A DNA stretch of 55,187 nt from Ophioceras dolichostomum (lineage: Eukaryota; Ascomycota; Sordariomycetes; Magnaporthales; Ophioceraceae), in assembly GCA_003049485.1 (NCBI GenBank), contig PYST01000269.1:1-55187 (forward strand), written 5' to 3'. Below are positions 10,094-21,400 of the stretch, in pieces (the stretch's first letter is position 1; every line of letters begins with the position of its first letter). Under the pieces are notes generated by a model that did no database searches, had not been told where the DNA came from, and was given only the letters and a program-made list of their open reading frames with translations. The translations under genes were made by a program, and so were the position numbers.

Positions 10094-10753
10094 GGCTGCT
10101 TCCGTTTGCCAGGATAGTTGAAAGTACTCCTTGAGGCTCCTGGAGAATGGAGACAGACAGACAGATTCATATCACCTCACAGGAAGTCTCCTTGAAGAAG
10201 CCTCCTCCATTGTCCTACACACAGCTGGAATCCGATGACGCGTTGTCTTGTCTTAGTTGCTTACAACCTCTTTTCCCGCTCGTCGCTACGCAGGGGTGCG
10301 GATGTGATATTCCGCGGCCTTAATACCGGTCAACTAATTCCTTACCCCACAAACTCGCTAGGCGGCTAGATGGTGGGTTTATAGCCTCAACTCAGGATAT
10401 GAACTCCCATCCTTTCATTTCGAGCATGGAATTCCCCTATTGGATAGCTCGGGGCCCTGACGTCGTCGTCGGACCAAAATTTCGGTACTTGGTTGGCTGA
10501 CAACTTACAACTCATTGCGACACCATGTATAACAGATGATAGCCCTTTTTGCGTGGTTGTAAACCGCTCTAAGTAGCACGAGTGTAACCAAGTAGCTGCT
10601 TTGGAACTCTATAATCACAAAAGCTGTCGTGGCTGAGCCGGGGCGGTGAGCGGTTCTAACCATCACTTAGAAACCACCATGAAAGGTAACAGGTCTGTCT
10701 CACAACGATCTTCATACACACAACCTCTAATACATCCTCTATCCCATAGCAGT
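10094..10753. promoter_or_regulatory. upstream region of the SnoaL-like gene and 3' flank of the ligase
   Basis: This 660-bp stretch separates two tandem minus-strand genes. No convincing gene is present. It must contain the promoter of the 7781-10093 gene; I see no unambiguous TATA box or operator. Confidence 0.4.
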
Positions 10754-12583
10754 TCACCCATCAACCATAGCTTGATGGCGCAAAACATGCTTCCGAATCT
10801 TCCCCGATGCGGTCCTCGGCAGACCGTCAACAACACGAAACTTCTTCGGGATCTTATACCGCCCAATGAGTCCCCGCAAGTGCGCCGCCAGCTTCTCCTC
10901 CACCGTGCTATAACTGGCATCGCCGACAATGAGACCGACATCTTTCCCTTCTTCTCCCTGCGCACTCCTGAGCAACTCCATACTGCCCAAAACAACAAAA
11001 GCGAATCCAGCCTCTCCCCACTGCGCATCAGGCACTCCAACAACAGCAGCCTCCCTCACAGCCGGGTGACGAACAAGCGCAGCTTCCACCTCGGACGGGT
11101 AGATATTCTCCCCGCCGGAGATGAAGACGTCCTTCCGCCTATCCACGATGAACACGAACCCGTCCTCATCCCGCCTCGCGATGTCCCCCGTGCGAACCCA
11201 GCCCTCTTTCCCCTCCCTCGGCAACAAGTAATCCACCGCAGCTGAAGCTGAAGAAGAAGGCGAAGAAGAAAAGGAGGTATTCTCCTCTGCCCTACCAGCC
11301 CTGTCAGAGGAGGAGAAGAATGTAGAGGACGAGCCATCCCAATACCCCTTCGCAACACTCGGTCCCTCGATAGCGATCTCTCCCTCCTCCCCGTCCTTCA
11401 CCTCGAACCCCCTCTCATCAAGCAGCGCCGCCCGATTCATCGGGCCAGCTCTCCCCACGCTCCCCGCCTTCCGTCTAATAACCCCCTCATCCCCAAGCGG
11501 CATAGTGAACACACTCCCCGTCTCCGTAGTTCCGTACCCATCGCACATTTTAACTCCTTTCTCAAGCCACCACAGCACCCTCTCAGCCGGATTCGGCGCG
11601 CCGCCCGTGAACACCGCTTTCAGTCCGTCCCATCTCGCCCTGCGCGCATCAAAATTGCCGGCCTTCGCCATCGCGTCAGCCATCTGCGGCACGCAGAAGA
11701 AGTGCGTGACCCCCAGATCCGCGATGCGTTCGTTAGTGAGCACGGGGTCGAAGCGGGGGCTCATGGCGAAGGTCGCGCCGCGGAGTAAGGGGGCACCGAC
11801 GCAGATCGCCAGTCCGATCATGTGGAAGATGGGCACGTCGACGAGGAACACTGAGGAAGAATCGACGGAGGCTTTGATGCAGAAGTTGAGCCCGGTGGCG
11901 AGGAGGTTTTGAGGCGTGAGGCAGACGCCTTTGGGACGGCCTGTTGTGCCGGATGTGTAGACTATTACGGAGGTGGTGGTTGGGAGGGGGAGGGGGAGGG
12001 GGAGGGTCGTATCTTCTTCGGTTGGTGGGGTAGGGGGTGGTGTGAGGGCAATGTTGCCGGCGGTAAGGGCTGTGAGGGTAGCGTCTATCCCTATGGTGTC
12101 AGTCTGAACGGCAGTGATGAAACTGTCGAAGCCGAGTTTGCGGCACCCAGACGGCAGTAGTAGCAGCTCATCAGATCCGAGGCGGTGGTCTGCCGTAGCC
12201 GACTGGCTGCAGTAGTACAGGACCTTGGGCGTGCAGTCCCAGATGAGTTTGGACAGCTCAGGGGCTGCGAGTCGCCAGTTGAGCGGGACGAAGATGGCGC
12301 CGAGTCGCATCAACGCCTGGTGCAGGACGACGACGCAGACGCTGTTAGGCGACACCACCGCGACGCGGTCGCCGGCGGTGATGCTCTCGCGGGACGAGAG
12401 GTGGACGGCGGCGCGCTGGACGGCGGCATCCAGCTCGCAGTAGGTCCAGCGGCGGTTTGTGGCGAGGTCGATGCATGCCAGGGAGGTTGGCCGACGACAG
12501 GCCTGTAGGGATAGCGGGTCGTGCTCGTAGTAGGAGGGTGACGCAATCGGACTTTTGCTAGGCTCGGATCGGTGAAGAGCCAT
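10754..12583 (-). CDS. acyl-CoA synthetase / AMP-dependent acyl ligase (ANL superfamily)
   Basis: The product is 609 aa from one exon. It activates a carboxylic acid with ATP to an acyl-AMP and then usually to a CoA thioester. Visible motifs: P-loop YTSGTTGRPKG (209-219), CDGYGTTETG (A5), TGDIARRDEDGF (A7), DRRKDVFISGGENIYPSEVE (A8 hinge), and PRTASGKIRK with catalytic Lys595 (A10). An acidic/Ser-rich low-complexity insert between KGYWDG and the A7 motif, and a Pro/Thr/Leu-rich insert around 180-202 before the P-loop, are not usual in the family. There is no peroxisomal SKL tail and no signal peptide, so it is likely cytosolic. It is divergent from the PKS gene. In fungal clusters such ligases prime a starter or transfer the finished chain, so it is a likely pathway partner. 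Confidence 0.92.
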   Translation of the reverse strand: MALHRSEPSKSPIASPSYYEHDPLSLQACRRPTSLACIDLATNRRWTYCELDAAVQRAAVHLSSRESITAGDRVAVVSPNSVCVVVLHQALMRLGAIFVPLNWRLAAPELSKLIWDCTPKVLYYCSQSATADHRLGSDELLLLPSGCRKLGFDSFITAVQTDTIGIDATLTALTAGNIALTPPPTPPTEEDTTLPLPLPLPTTTSVIVYTSGTTGRPKGVCLTPQNLLATGLNFCIKASVDSSSVFLVDVPIFHMIGLAICVGAPLLRGATFAMSPRFDPVLTNERIADLGVTHFFCVPQMADAMAKAGNFDARRARWDGLKAVFTGGAPNPAERVLWWLEKGVKMCDGYGTTETGSVFTMPLGDEGVIRRKAGSVGRAGPMNRAALLDERGFEVKDGEEGEIAIEGPSVAKGYWDGSSSTFFSSSDRAGRAEENTSFSSSPSSSASAAVDYLLPREGKEGWVRTGDIARRDEDGFVFIVDRRKDVFISGGENIYPSEVEAALVRHPAVREAAVVGVPDAQWGEAGFAFVVLGSMELLRSAQGEEGKDVGLIVGDASYSTVEEKLAAHLRGLIGRYKIPKKFRVVDGLPRTASGKIRKHVLRHQAMVDG

Positions 12584-15484
12584 GTTGAATAGTTCAAGAT
12601 ATCAACGACGGGTGAGTCAAGAGTTAGAGAAAGAGGGAAGGCTTTGTAAAGCAGCAAATCCAGCTCTTACGGCCGAGAAGGAGGTTGAACGGCGGAAACA
12701 GATGCCAGAGGCTGTTGATCGGAGAAAAATGAGAGTCAGGGGCCAGTGACGTTGGCCAGGAGCTATTCACCGAATCGTAGTATGCCCCTTTTTTTTTACA
12801 CTTCGCCTCTCTGCCTAGCATGTCGTCGTTCGGTTGCCCTTGCCGTCACTCGACCTGCCCCAGCTGACCATTACGGCTGTCCGACGGGATCATGACGGCA
12901 TAGGGGTAGGTGACTAGCATGCACGCCGAAGCGCTGGTGGCTGAAAATGGGGGCCGTCTCCTCTCACTTGCAGATCCCAGGCGGATAGCTGTTTGTTGTC
13001 AAGCCAGGAATCTTGCTCGTCAATACAAAGCGAATCGATGGCCCCGTAGCCCAACTAGGACCACATGGCATGTCTGCGAACCAGTCACCTGTGGGGGTAA
13101 GCAAGGGATGCAGACGCAGCTGCAGCTGCTGGTGCAGCGGATGGCGGGGGCCAGGTTCAGTCAACCGTCCGCGTTGGTTGGATTAGACGAGGGGCTGAGG
13201 AGTAAGTACAGTACATACCTACATCTCCTCATTGTCCCGTCTGCAGATGAATGAAATGCTGTAGAAGAATCCACTTACGGATGTATTCGTGTGTGAGGAG
13301 CACTATCAAGTGGGTTTCTGGCTTCTCGCGTCTTGTACCCTCGCATGAGGGTCAGTCCATGACGTGGACGTTTCCGTCGATATACGCTTTCCGAGCCTGC
13401 ATAAGCTGATGATGTAAGGGGAGCAAGTGAAACCCCACGGACCGTTGCAATGGGATTCGGGAGGTGTGGAGACTTGTAAAGACCGCATCCGACAGGCGCA
13501 TGCTCCCTCGCTGGCTCGGGACAAGGCGAAAGGATTCTACAGTAAACCCTACGTGTTCGTCCCTCATTCTTTCTCAAAAGATCTGCCCAGTGACACTATT
13601 CCTCCTCAAGCGTAGTTAGAACAGAACCACGCGGACAAGCGGAGAGCTGGAAAGCGGGGAGAAAAACAGCTCGCCCACTTGGTGGTGTGATGACAGATCA
13701 GCGTCCTACGAGTTGCGAAAACCTCGGACTCTGCTTTTACCACCCAACGGGAGGGGAGACGCGATCTCACAGGCTAGTACTACTAGTGATCGGCGATGCC
13801 CATTCCATAACCCGGACGCCCCGAACTTTGACAGCGGGTAACGGCGTGAACGGAGGCATCGAGTTATCGTTACCCATACCGATGAGCTGTTGAAGAAAGA
13901 CTGCCTCCGCCGCCAAACGTCAGTGACTGACGGCACGTCTGACTGTGGCGCGCCAAGACGTCCGAACCTCAACGGTTGTCGGCCAATCCCAGCAGCCCTA
14001 ACAGCCCAGTACATGCGCCACATGCGGGGTTGGGGTTAATGTTAGTCCCAAAATGGGAAGCTTTCATCACCGAGCGTAGCATACCTCTCCCAAAGGAGCA
14101 TGCGACGACAACGACGACGGTAATCTGACAACCGAAAAATAAATTTTCTGCGTCGTTTTATTGTTGGAACACACATGCCTGCCGCGAGTGAGGCCAGTCA
14201 GGACAGTCGAACGAAAAATCTGACAGTGACGCCTAAAGTTTGGGGGCGACGGGCTGTACCGCCATCCTTCGACAGGCGGCAACCGAGGGAAGAGGTAGAA
14301 GAAGTCCATCACAGCGGGGAGGAGGAGGAAACAGAAAGGAGGAAAAACGACATCCCTTGCTTCAAAGAGAGGGTGGTCAGAAACGGTTTATCGAAATTTC
14401 ATTCTGCCAGTCACCCAACTTCCGAAAAGAACTGTACTAGAACTGTACTAGTAGGAGACACTGCACCTGTGTCCTTCATCCCTTACGTCCTCGACAATGA
14501 TGTGTACCGACCTTACCATCGGCCCCCCCTCCTCCCCCGGAATTTGCGGCTTATTTGCATCGGTCCAAACTCCTGAAGGATCGATACGATTCCATGATTT
14601 CCCGAACTGACTGGTTATTACAGGCTTTCGAAGGATTCGATCGGCTCGCGAGACCGAACAATGAATGGCACATGCCGCACATGCCGTAGTGTTCAGCAGC
14701 AGCTTTGGTTCCTTTTGTGTCATATCCTAGGGATCTAAATTCGACCTTTACCGAATCACATGGTTAACTCGGGTCAGTCTGGCACTTTCTTGGCCAGCCG
14801 GGATATGTGAAGCTGGGTCCGGCGGCTAGAGGACTGCACGGGTGGCTGACAGGCGTATTCAGGTCTCCTGATCGGCTTCACACCCACTGACAGGGTGGCA
14901 TGCTAGCTTCTATGTTGAGTGAACACTGTGGCCAGAGAAGGGCCAAAGGTCAAGTCTATCGGGTCTCTCCTCCTCGCAAGTTCCATGGTCGATGGATTTA
15001 TATGTACAAGGCGTGAGAGGAGTGCCTTGCGTGCCGGGTACTTGTGCCTGTGACCCAATGGCCCTTCACTCAACTTCTACCCCCTTTTTTATTCAGTCTA
15101 GTATAAGTGATGACGACGGATAAGGATCGCGGACCCCTTGACCAACCCATTTGTGAATCGCACTCAGCTACCTGTTACCATATCACGTAGTAGCTCCTAG
15201 TACTGCACGTGAGGCTTTGGTGCCCTTCTTTCATCTTCGTATCAAGGGCTCGAGTGACAACATCATTTCATCAGTCTTTGCACTTATTAATCCGAGTAAA
15301 AAGTTACTCTTGTTCCCTTTCCCTTAACCCCGCAAGCTACCTACTCCCTCCCTACTACTAGCTTGAGCACCGGCTTCACCCATACCGAATCGCCCATCCA
15401 CTCTAGCCCCCGCGAAACGTACGGCCGTAGGCTTCGGCCGCGAATCACGAACTTTTCGGATTATTAACACCATCAGGAGTTGCA
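12584..15484. promoter_or_regulatory. 2.9-kb divergent intergenic region between acyl ligase and PKS
   Basis: The ligase and the PKS are transcribed away from each other across this region. No frame here has a recognisable domain, and no Zn2Cys6 regulator is present. Short palindromic CTAGTA/TACTAG strings recur near 13782, 14436-14452, 15188-15206 and 15354, including an exact tandem 11-mer at 14430-14451 (AACTGTACTAG twice). These may be regulator sites, but that is only pattern recognition. Confidence 0.4.
14430..14451. repeat. tandem 11-mer AACTGTACTAG x2
   Basis: Two exact head-to-tail copies lie about 1.03 kb upstream of the PKS start codon. Each contains a TACTAG half-palindrome. This could be a binding site or a chance duplication. 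Confidence 0.6.
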
Positions 15485-18400
15485 ATGACCGCAGAAGAGA
15501 TAATGGCAGGTACAAGTGCGGCGACCAGGCCCGCTCCTGACGGCCTCACATCTCTGGCAGCGAACGCAGCGGCGGAGGCGGCACCCACCGAGGACAATGA
15601 ACTCCCGCCCACCGCGCGCTGGACTGACCGCCTCGCGTCGCTGATCCCCTCAGCCTCGTCTTCTTCTTCACTCCCCCCGCTGGCAAGCACCACCAGCCCC
15701 TCACCCAACGTCACCCCCGGCCTCATCCCCAATGGCCCTCACACTCCTCCATCATCGCTCCCTGACCAGTACCCAGCCCAGGCCTCATCCCCTAACCTCC
15801 TCCCAACCCCTTACCCGTCCCCTCCCCCCTCGACCTCCTCCTCGTCCCCATTCGAACCTATCGCAATAATCGGCATGGGAATGCGTCTCCCAGGCTCCGT
15901 GACATCCTCCACAACCTTCTGGGACCTCCTCATCAACAAGCGCAGCGGTCGGTGCCGCGTACCCACCTCAAAATACAACATTTCCACCTGGGGTCCTTCC
16001 CCTTCCACTCAAGGCCAGAACCAGCTCTTCCACGTAGCCAGCTCGCACGGCTACTTCCTCTCCCCAGAGACAAACCTCTCCAAGATGGACGCGGGCTTCT
16101 GGTCCGTCAGCAGACACGAGGCCGAGACGATGGACCCGCAGCAGCGGCTCTTCCTGGAGGTCGCCTACGAGGCTTTGGAGAGCGGCGGCGTCGCCGGGAA
16201 ACTGTTCGGCAGTGGAAAAGACATCGGGGTGTACGTCGGACAGATGGGCGACGACTGGACGGAAATGGAGAGGAGCGATCCGCTGAACCTGGGCACGGTC
16301 CGGGCGGAGGTGTACGGTGATTATATCGTGGCGAATAGGGCGAGTTACGAGTTTAACTTTACGGGACCGAGGTGCGTTGTTTTGTCGCTGTGACTACCTA
16401 CTAGTAGTCACTCACTCTCATTCACTCCTCGTCTTGACTTCCCCCGTTCTCTCCCACCGGTTGTGTCTGGTCTGATTAGGTTTCAGCTGATCTCACATGT
16501 TTGACCCCTTTCCAGCATGGTGGTGCGCACAGCCTGCTCGTCCTCCCTCGTGGCCCTCCACCTGGCCTGCCAAGATATCCACGGCGGCGCGTGCTCTTCT
16601 GCCCTGGTCGGCGGTGTCAACCTCGTGACGTCGCACCGCGACAGCGTCGTGATGGCGCAGCACAGCGTCCTGTCGCCGAGGGGCGAGTGCAGGTCGTTCG
16701 ACGCCGACGCGGATGGGTTCGGCAGGGGCGAGGGCGTGTCGGCCATCTACATCAAGAAGCTGTCCGACGCGGTCCGGGACGGTGATCCCGTCAGGGCCGT
16801 GATCCGCTCGACTTGCGTATCGAACGACGGGAGGACGCAGGGGATCACGCTGCCGGACCCCAAGAGCCACGAGAGGCTGATGCTGAAGGCGTACAGCCTT
16901 GCGGGGATCTCGGACGAGGAGGTGAAGCGGACGGCGATGGTGGAGTGTCATGGCACTGGAACGCCTGTGGGTTACCTCCATACCTGCTCGACTGCTCTGT
17001 CTTCGTCTTCCCTTTCCCGGTTACTACACGTGACGACCTGCTGATGCTAGAGTGATGTGCGACCAACCAACCATCAGATCGGCGACCCGATCGAGGTCGG
17101 CGCTGTAGCCAACATCTGGGGCAAGGACGGCATCCTTATCGGGTCCGTGAAACCGAACATCGGCCACGGTGAGGGGGCTTCTGGCATCTCGAGCGTCATC
17201 AAGATGGTGCTCGCTCTGGAGAGGTTGACCATCCCCCCCAACATCAACTTCAAGACGCCGAATCCACGAAGTGAGCCAAGCTTCCCATGAGAAACCGGCC
17301 AGCTTGTGATGGGGACGATGGGGCTATTCGCCCCTGAATCATCAGTCCGTAGATGTGCTGCTAACAACATGGCAAACCCTTTTGTCGTGCTTCCGTAGTC
17401 CCATGGAAGGAGGCGAAACTTACGGTCCCAGTCGAGCCGATGCCATGGCCAAGGGACCGACTCGAGAGAGTCTCTGTGAACGGGTTCGGCATCGCTGGCA
17501 CGAACGCCCATGTAAGACCATACTAGCCCAGGCCAGCATCTGATGAGACAACTGACCACCCGCCTAATACGTCATTGATAGGTCATCCTCGAGTCCGCCG
17601 CTGCAGCAGGCGCGTCTCGGTCCACCGATACCGAGGAAGAGGAAGGACGAGGACCCGAAGAATCCCCGCAGCTGCCACGTCTCCTCGTCTTCTCCGCTAA
17701 GCACTCGGACTCCCTCTACCGGTCCGTCGACACTATCAGAAGCTACATGTCCCACAACCCCTCGGCCAACCTCCACGACATATCCCACACCCTCGCCACA
17801 GGCCGCTTTCACCACCGCCCCCACCGCGCATTTGCTGTCATGTCACCCCCCTCAACCTTCGAGCTGTCATCATCGGCCCCCTCCTCTTCCTCTTCCTCCG
17901 CCTCCTCAGCCACCGCCCCTATAGTCTGGGTATTCACAGGCCAAGGCGCTCAATGGGCGCGAATGGGCGCTTCGCTCCTCCAGCACTCCCCTCTCGTCCG
18001 ACACCGCATCGCGCACCTCTCGTCTCTAATGGCGACCCTCTCCGACGCCTCTCCCTGGTCCCTCGAAGACGCCATCCTCGCCCCCGCATCCACATCCCGC
18101 CTGAACGAAGCGGAGGTCTCGCAGCCCTGTCTCGCTGCACTGCAAATCGCGCTCGTCGACCTGCTCCGGTCCTGGGGCCTCCACCCTCACGCGGTGCTGG
18201 GTCACTCCTCCGGCGAGACGCCGGCTGCATACGCGGCGGGCTACCTGAGCGCCGAGGACGCGTTCCTGATGGCGTACCATCGCGGCAAGGTCACGGTCCC
18301 CCTCAAGGAGATGCACAGGGGCGGCATGGCGGCTGTGGGCATGGGCGCCGTCGAGGTTCAGGGGTATCTCAGGGAGGGCGTGATCGTGGGTTGCGACAAC

Positions 18401-21400
18401 TCGCCGGAGAGCGTGACGCTCTCTGGGGAAGCAGAAGTGTTGGATTCGGTGATGGACGCCATCAAGGCAGCTAGACCCGAAGTGCTCTGTCGCAAACTGC
18501 TGGTTGAGTGCGGATACCACTCCCCGCAGATGTGGGCGGTGATGCCGCTTTTCCATGCTCGCACCACGGGGCCTGAAGACGGGCTGAGCGCTGCTGCTGT
18601 TGAGGGCCTGCGGGATGGGCCGCCGAAGGTACCGTTCTACTCGACTGTCTCGGCGCAGCTGGAGACGGATTTGTCTCTGGCGCACTTCGAGAAAAACATG
18701 GTCAGCCCCGTGCTATTCGACGGGGCGGTGCGCGCGGCCGTGCGAGATCTGCCCGGTGCGACGTTCGTGGAGATAGGCCCGCACTCTGCGTTCGCGGGGC
18801 CGATCCGGCAGATCATGGCTAGCATGGGCAACAGTACGGCGAGCTACGTGCCTACGCTCGTGCGCGGGAAAGACGCGCTGGAAAGCGTGCTGAGGACCGC
18901 GGGCACGCTGTGGAGCGCCGGCCAAGATATTGATGTTGGTGCTGTCGTCAAAGAGTATGGTGACCAAGACAGACTAGGGCGGCTGCTCACGGACCTGCCG
19001 ACGTACCAGTGGCGATACACGGAGGACCATTGGCTCGAGAGCCGCATATCGCGCGAGTGGCGCAACATGAAGCATCGGCACCACGAGATCCTGGGAGCCC
19101 GCGTCCCGGAGACGGGGGACGGCGCGCCGGCCTGGAGGTGCAAGCTCAGGCTTGAGGACGTGCCGTGGCTGCGCAACCACGCGTTTGACGGGAGGACGCT
19201 GTTCCCGGCGAGTGCGTACATCGCCATGGTTGGCGTGGCGGTACGGCAGCTGGCTAGTGGGCTCGCCGGAGGTGGGTCGTCATCATCATCACCCCAGGCA
19301 GACTTCTCGCTGAAAGACATTGCGTTCCTGGCTCCCCTCGCCCTCACCGACGACGACGCCGTCGAGGTCGTCACGTCGCTCACACCTCGCAACCAACACT
19401 CCGCTACTCCCATCCTGGAGGAAGAAGAAGGAGGAGAAGGCATGTGGTACGACTTCGCCATCTCTTCCATCCCCTGCTACGGTAGCGACGTCTGGACCCG
19501 CCATGTCACGGGCCGATGCCGCGCAGGCTCAGATCTCACACCCGTCGCGGACGCGGAGACGCTAGCTATCGCGTCGGGGGGCACGATTCTGCCGAGGAAG
19601 GTCAACGCCACGAGCTTCTACAACACGCTGCACCAGCGCGGCCTGCAGTACGGGGGCCGGTTCAGGGGTATGTCGAATGCGAGCGCCGACGTGACTCCTA
19701 ACAAGATGCAAGGCGTCAGCAGCGTCGAGACTTGGTGCTCGCCCGAAGAGAAGGCGTACTACCCCACGCTGCACCCGGCAGTCGTGGACGCGAGTTTCCA
19801 CGTCCACATCGTCGCGGCGTGTCGGGGGCTGGAGCGTAACTTCGAGTCCGTCTCTGTGCCGACGTTCGTCGAGGAGGTGTACCTGAGAGAGATTCCGCGA
19901 GGTGATGCGATGGCGGCAGAAGGGCTCCCGGCGCCGTACCGCGTGGTCGCTGAGGTGGGGAGGAATGCACAGGGACGGGAGACTAGCAGCCTTACGGGTA
20001 TTTGTGGTGATTCGGTCGTGCTTCGCGTGAGGGGGCTGGAGGTGTCGCCGTTGAGTAAGAATGGAGGGCTTGGTCGTCCCGCGAACAGGCTGAGCGAGGT
20101 CGAGGCTGATGATCCGCACGCGGGGGCTAAGATCGAGTGGAAGGCAGATATCGACTTTGTCGATGCAGCGAGCCTGATTCGCCCATTAACGGACAATGTC
20201 CGAGTGAAGCTTCTAGAAGCATTCGTTGACGGCGTCGTTCAAGGCGGCGACGAGGACATGATGGCCGCTCTAGCGATTGACGTCCTCAGTTCTCTTGGGA
20301 CCAGCCATTTGCTGCCGATAGCCCGCGCAATTGCCGACAAGGCTTTACGGGCACGGAATGGCCGCATCGGAACGGATAAGGCGGAGGGAGATCCGATGCA
20401 GGTGGACTCCGAAGACGCCATGGTTCTTGACGAGGCGGCCACCAACGAGTCATCGCCAGCATCACTCGAAGGTGACAGCAGCACTCTGACTTTGTCCCGG
20501 GCCTACGACGCTATCGCAAGCTCCGATATCGACCACTCGGACCTTCTCGCCCTTCTGGGACACAAGAACCCGAGGATGCGCATCCTAGAGATTGCCGTTG
20601 CAGGTGGCGGCGACGATGGCCGCATGGCCTCCACAGTGTTGCAGGGACTTCGCTCACCCCGGGGTGACCTGCTGTACGGCACGTACGTGTACGCTGCCGC
20701 ATCGGAAGCAGAATTCGCCAGTGCAAAGACACGGTTGGGCTCTATCAAGGGGATACGATACGCCGTTCTCAACCCCGCACAGGATCCCGTTTCGCAGGGG
20801 TTTGAGGAGTCATCCTTCGACCTCATCATATCGTCATCGCTGCGGCCCGGGAGTCTACCTAGCTGCCGGATGCCATTCGGCGCCGCCGCTGCCGCCCAGG
20901 TCATCCTCGCTACATCGAAGAAGCTGTTGGGTTCCCGTGGCCGACTCTTGGTGCGCAGCCTCAACCGCTCCTCCCCCGTGGTCGAATTTCTCCTCGGCGA
21001 TGAGCACCAACCTTGCAGCGCGGCGACGGACGTCCACGACGCATCCACGCCGACCCCTCCCGGAACGACGTCCCCAGCAGGTGCCACAGAAGCAGCCTGG
21101 CGCGACATCCTCAACCTCACAGGCTTCGCCGGCGACAGTGCCACAATCTGCATCGGCGGCCTTTCCACAACTATCCTCGTCCAACCCGCCCCAACTCCAA
21201 CCTCAGACCCCGCCTTCCCATCCCCTCTCTTCCCTTCCCCTCTCTTCCATCTCACTCCCCCTCCCTCCCGGCCACCAGCAGTCCAAAGCAACCAAAACCC
21301 CTCGCTGCGAATCAGCATCCTCACCCTCAACTCCTCCCACCCGACCATCGCCTCCGTGACCTCCTTCCTCCGATCCGCCGGGGGGTACGCCATCGACTGG

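Noticed and set aside
12910..14723. Short frames in the PKS-ligase intergenic region as a possible pathway regulator
   Set aside because: None has a Zn2Cys6, bZIP or other DNA-binding motif, and none can be spliced into one by eye.
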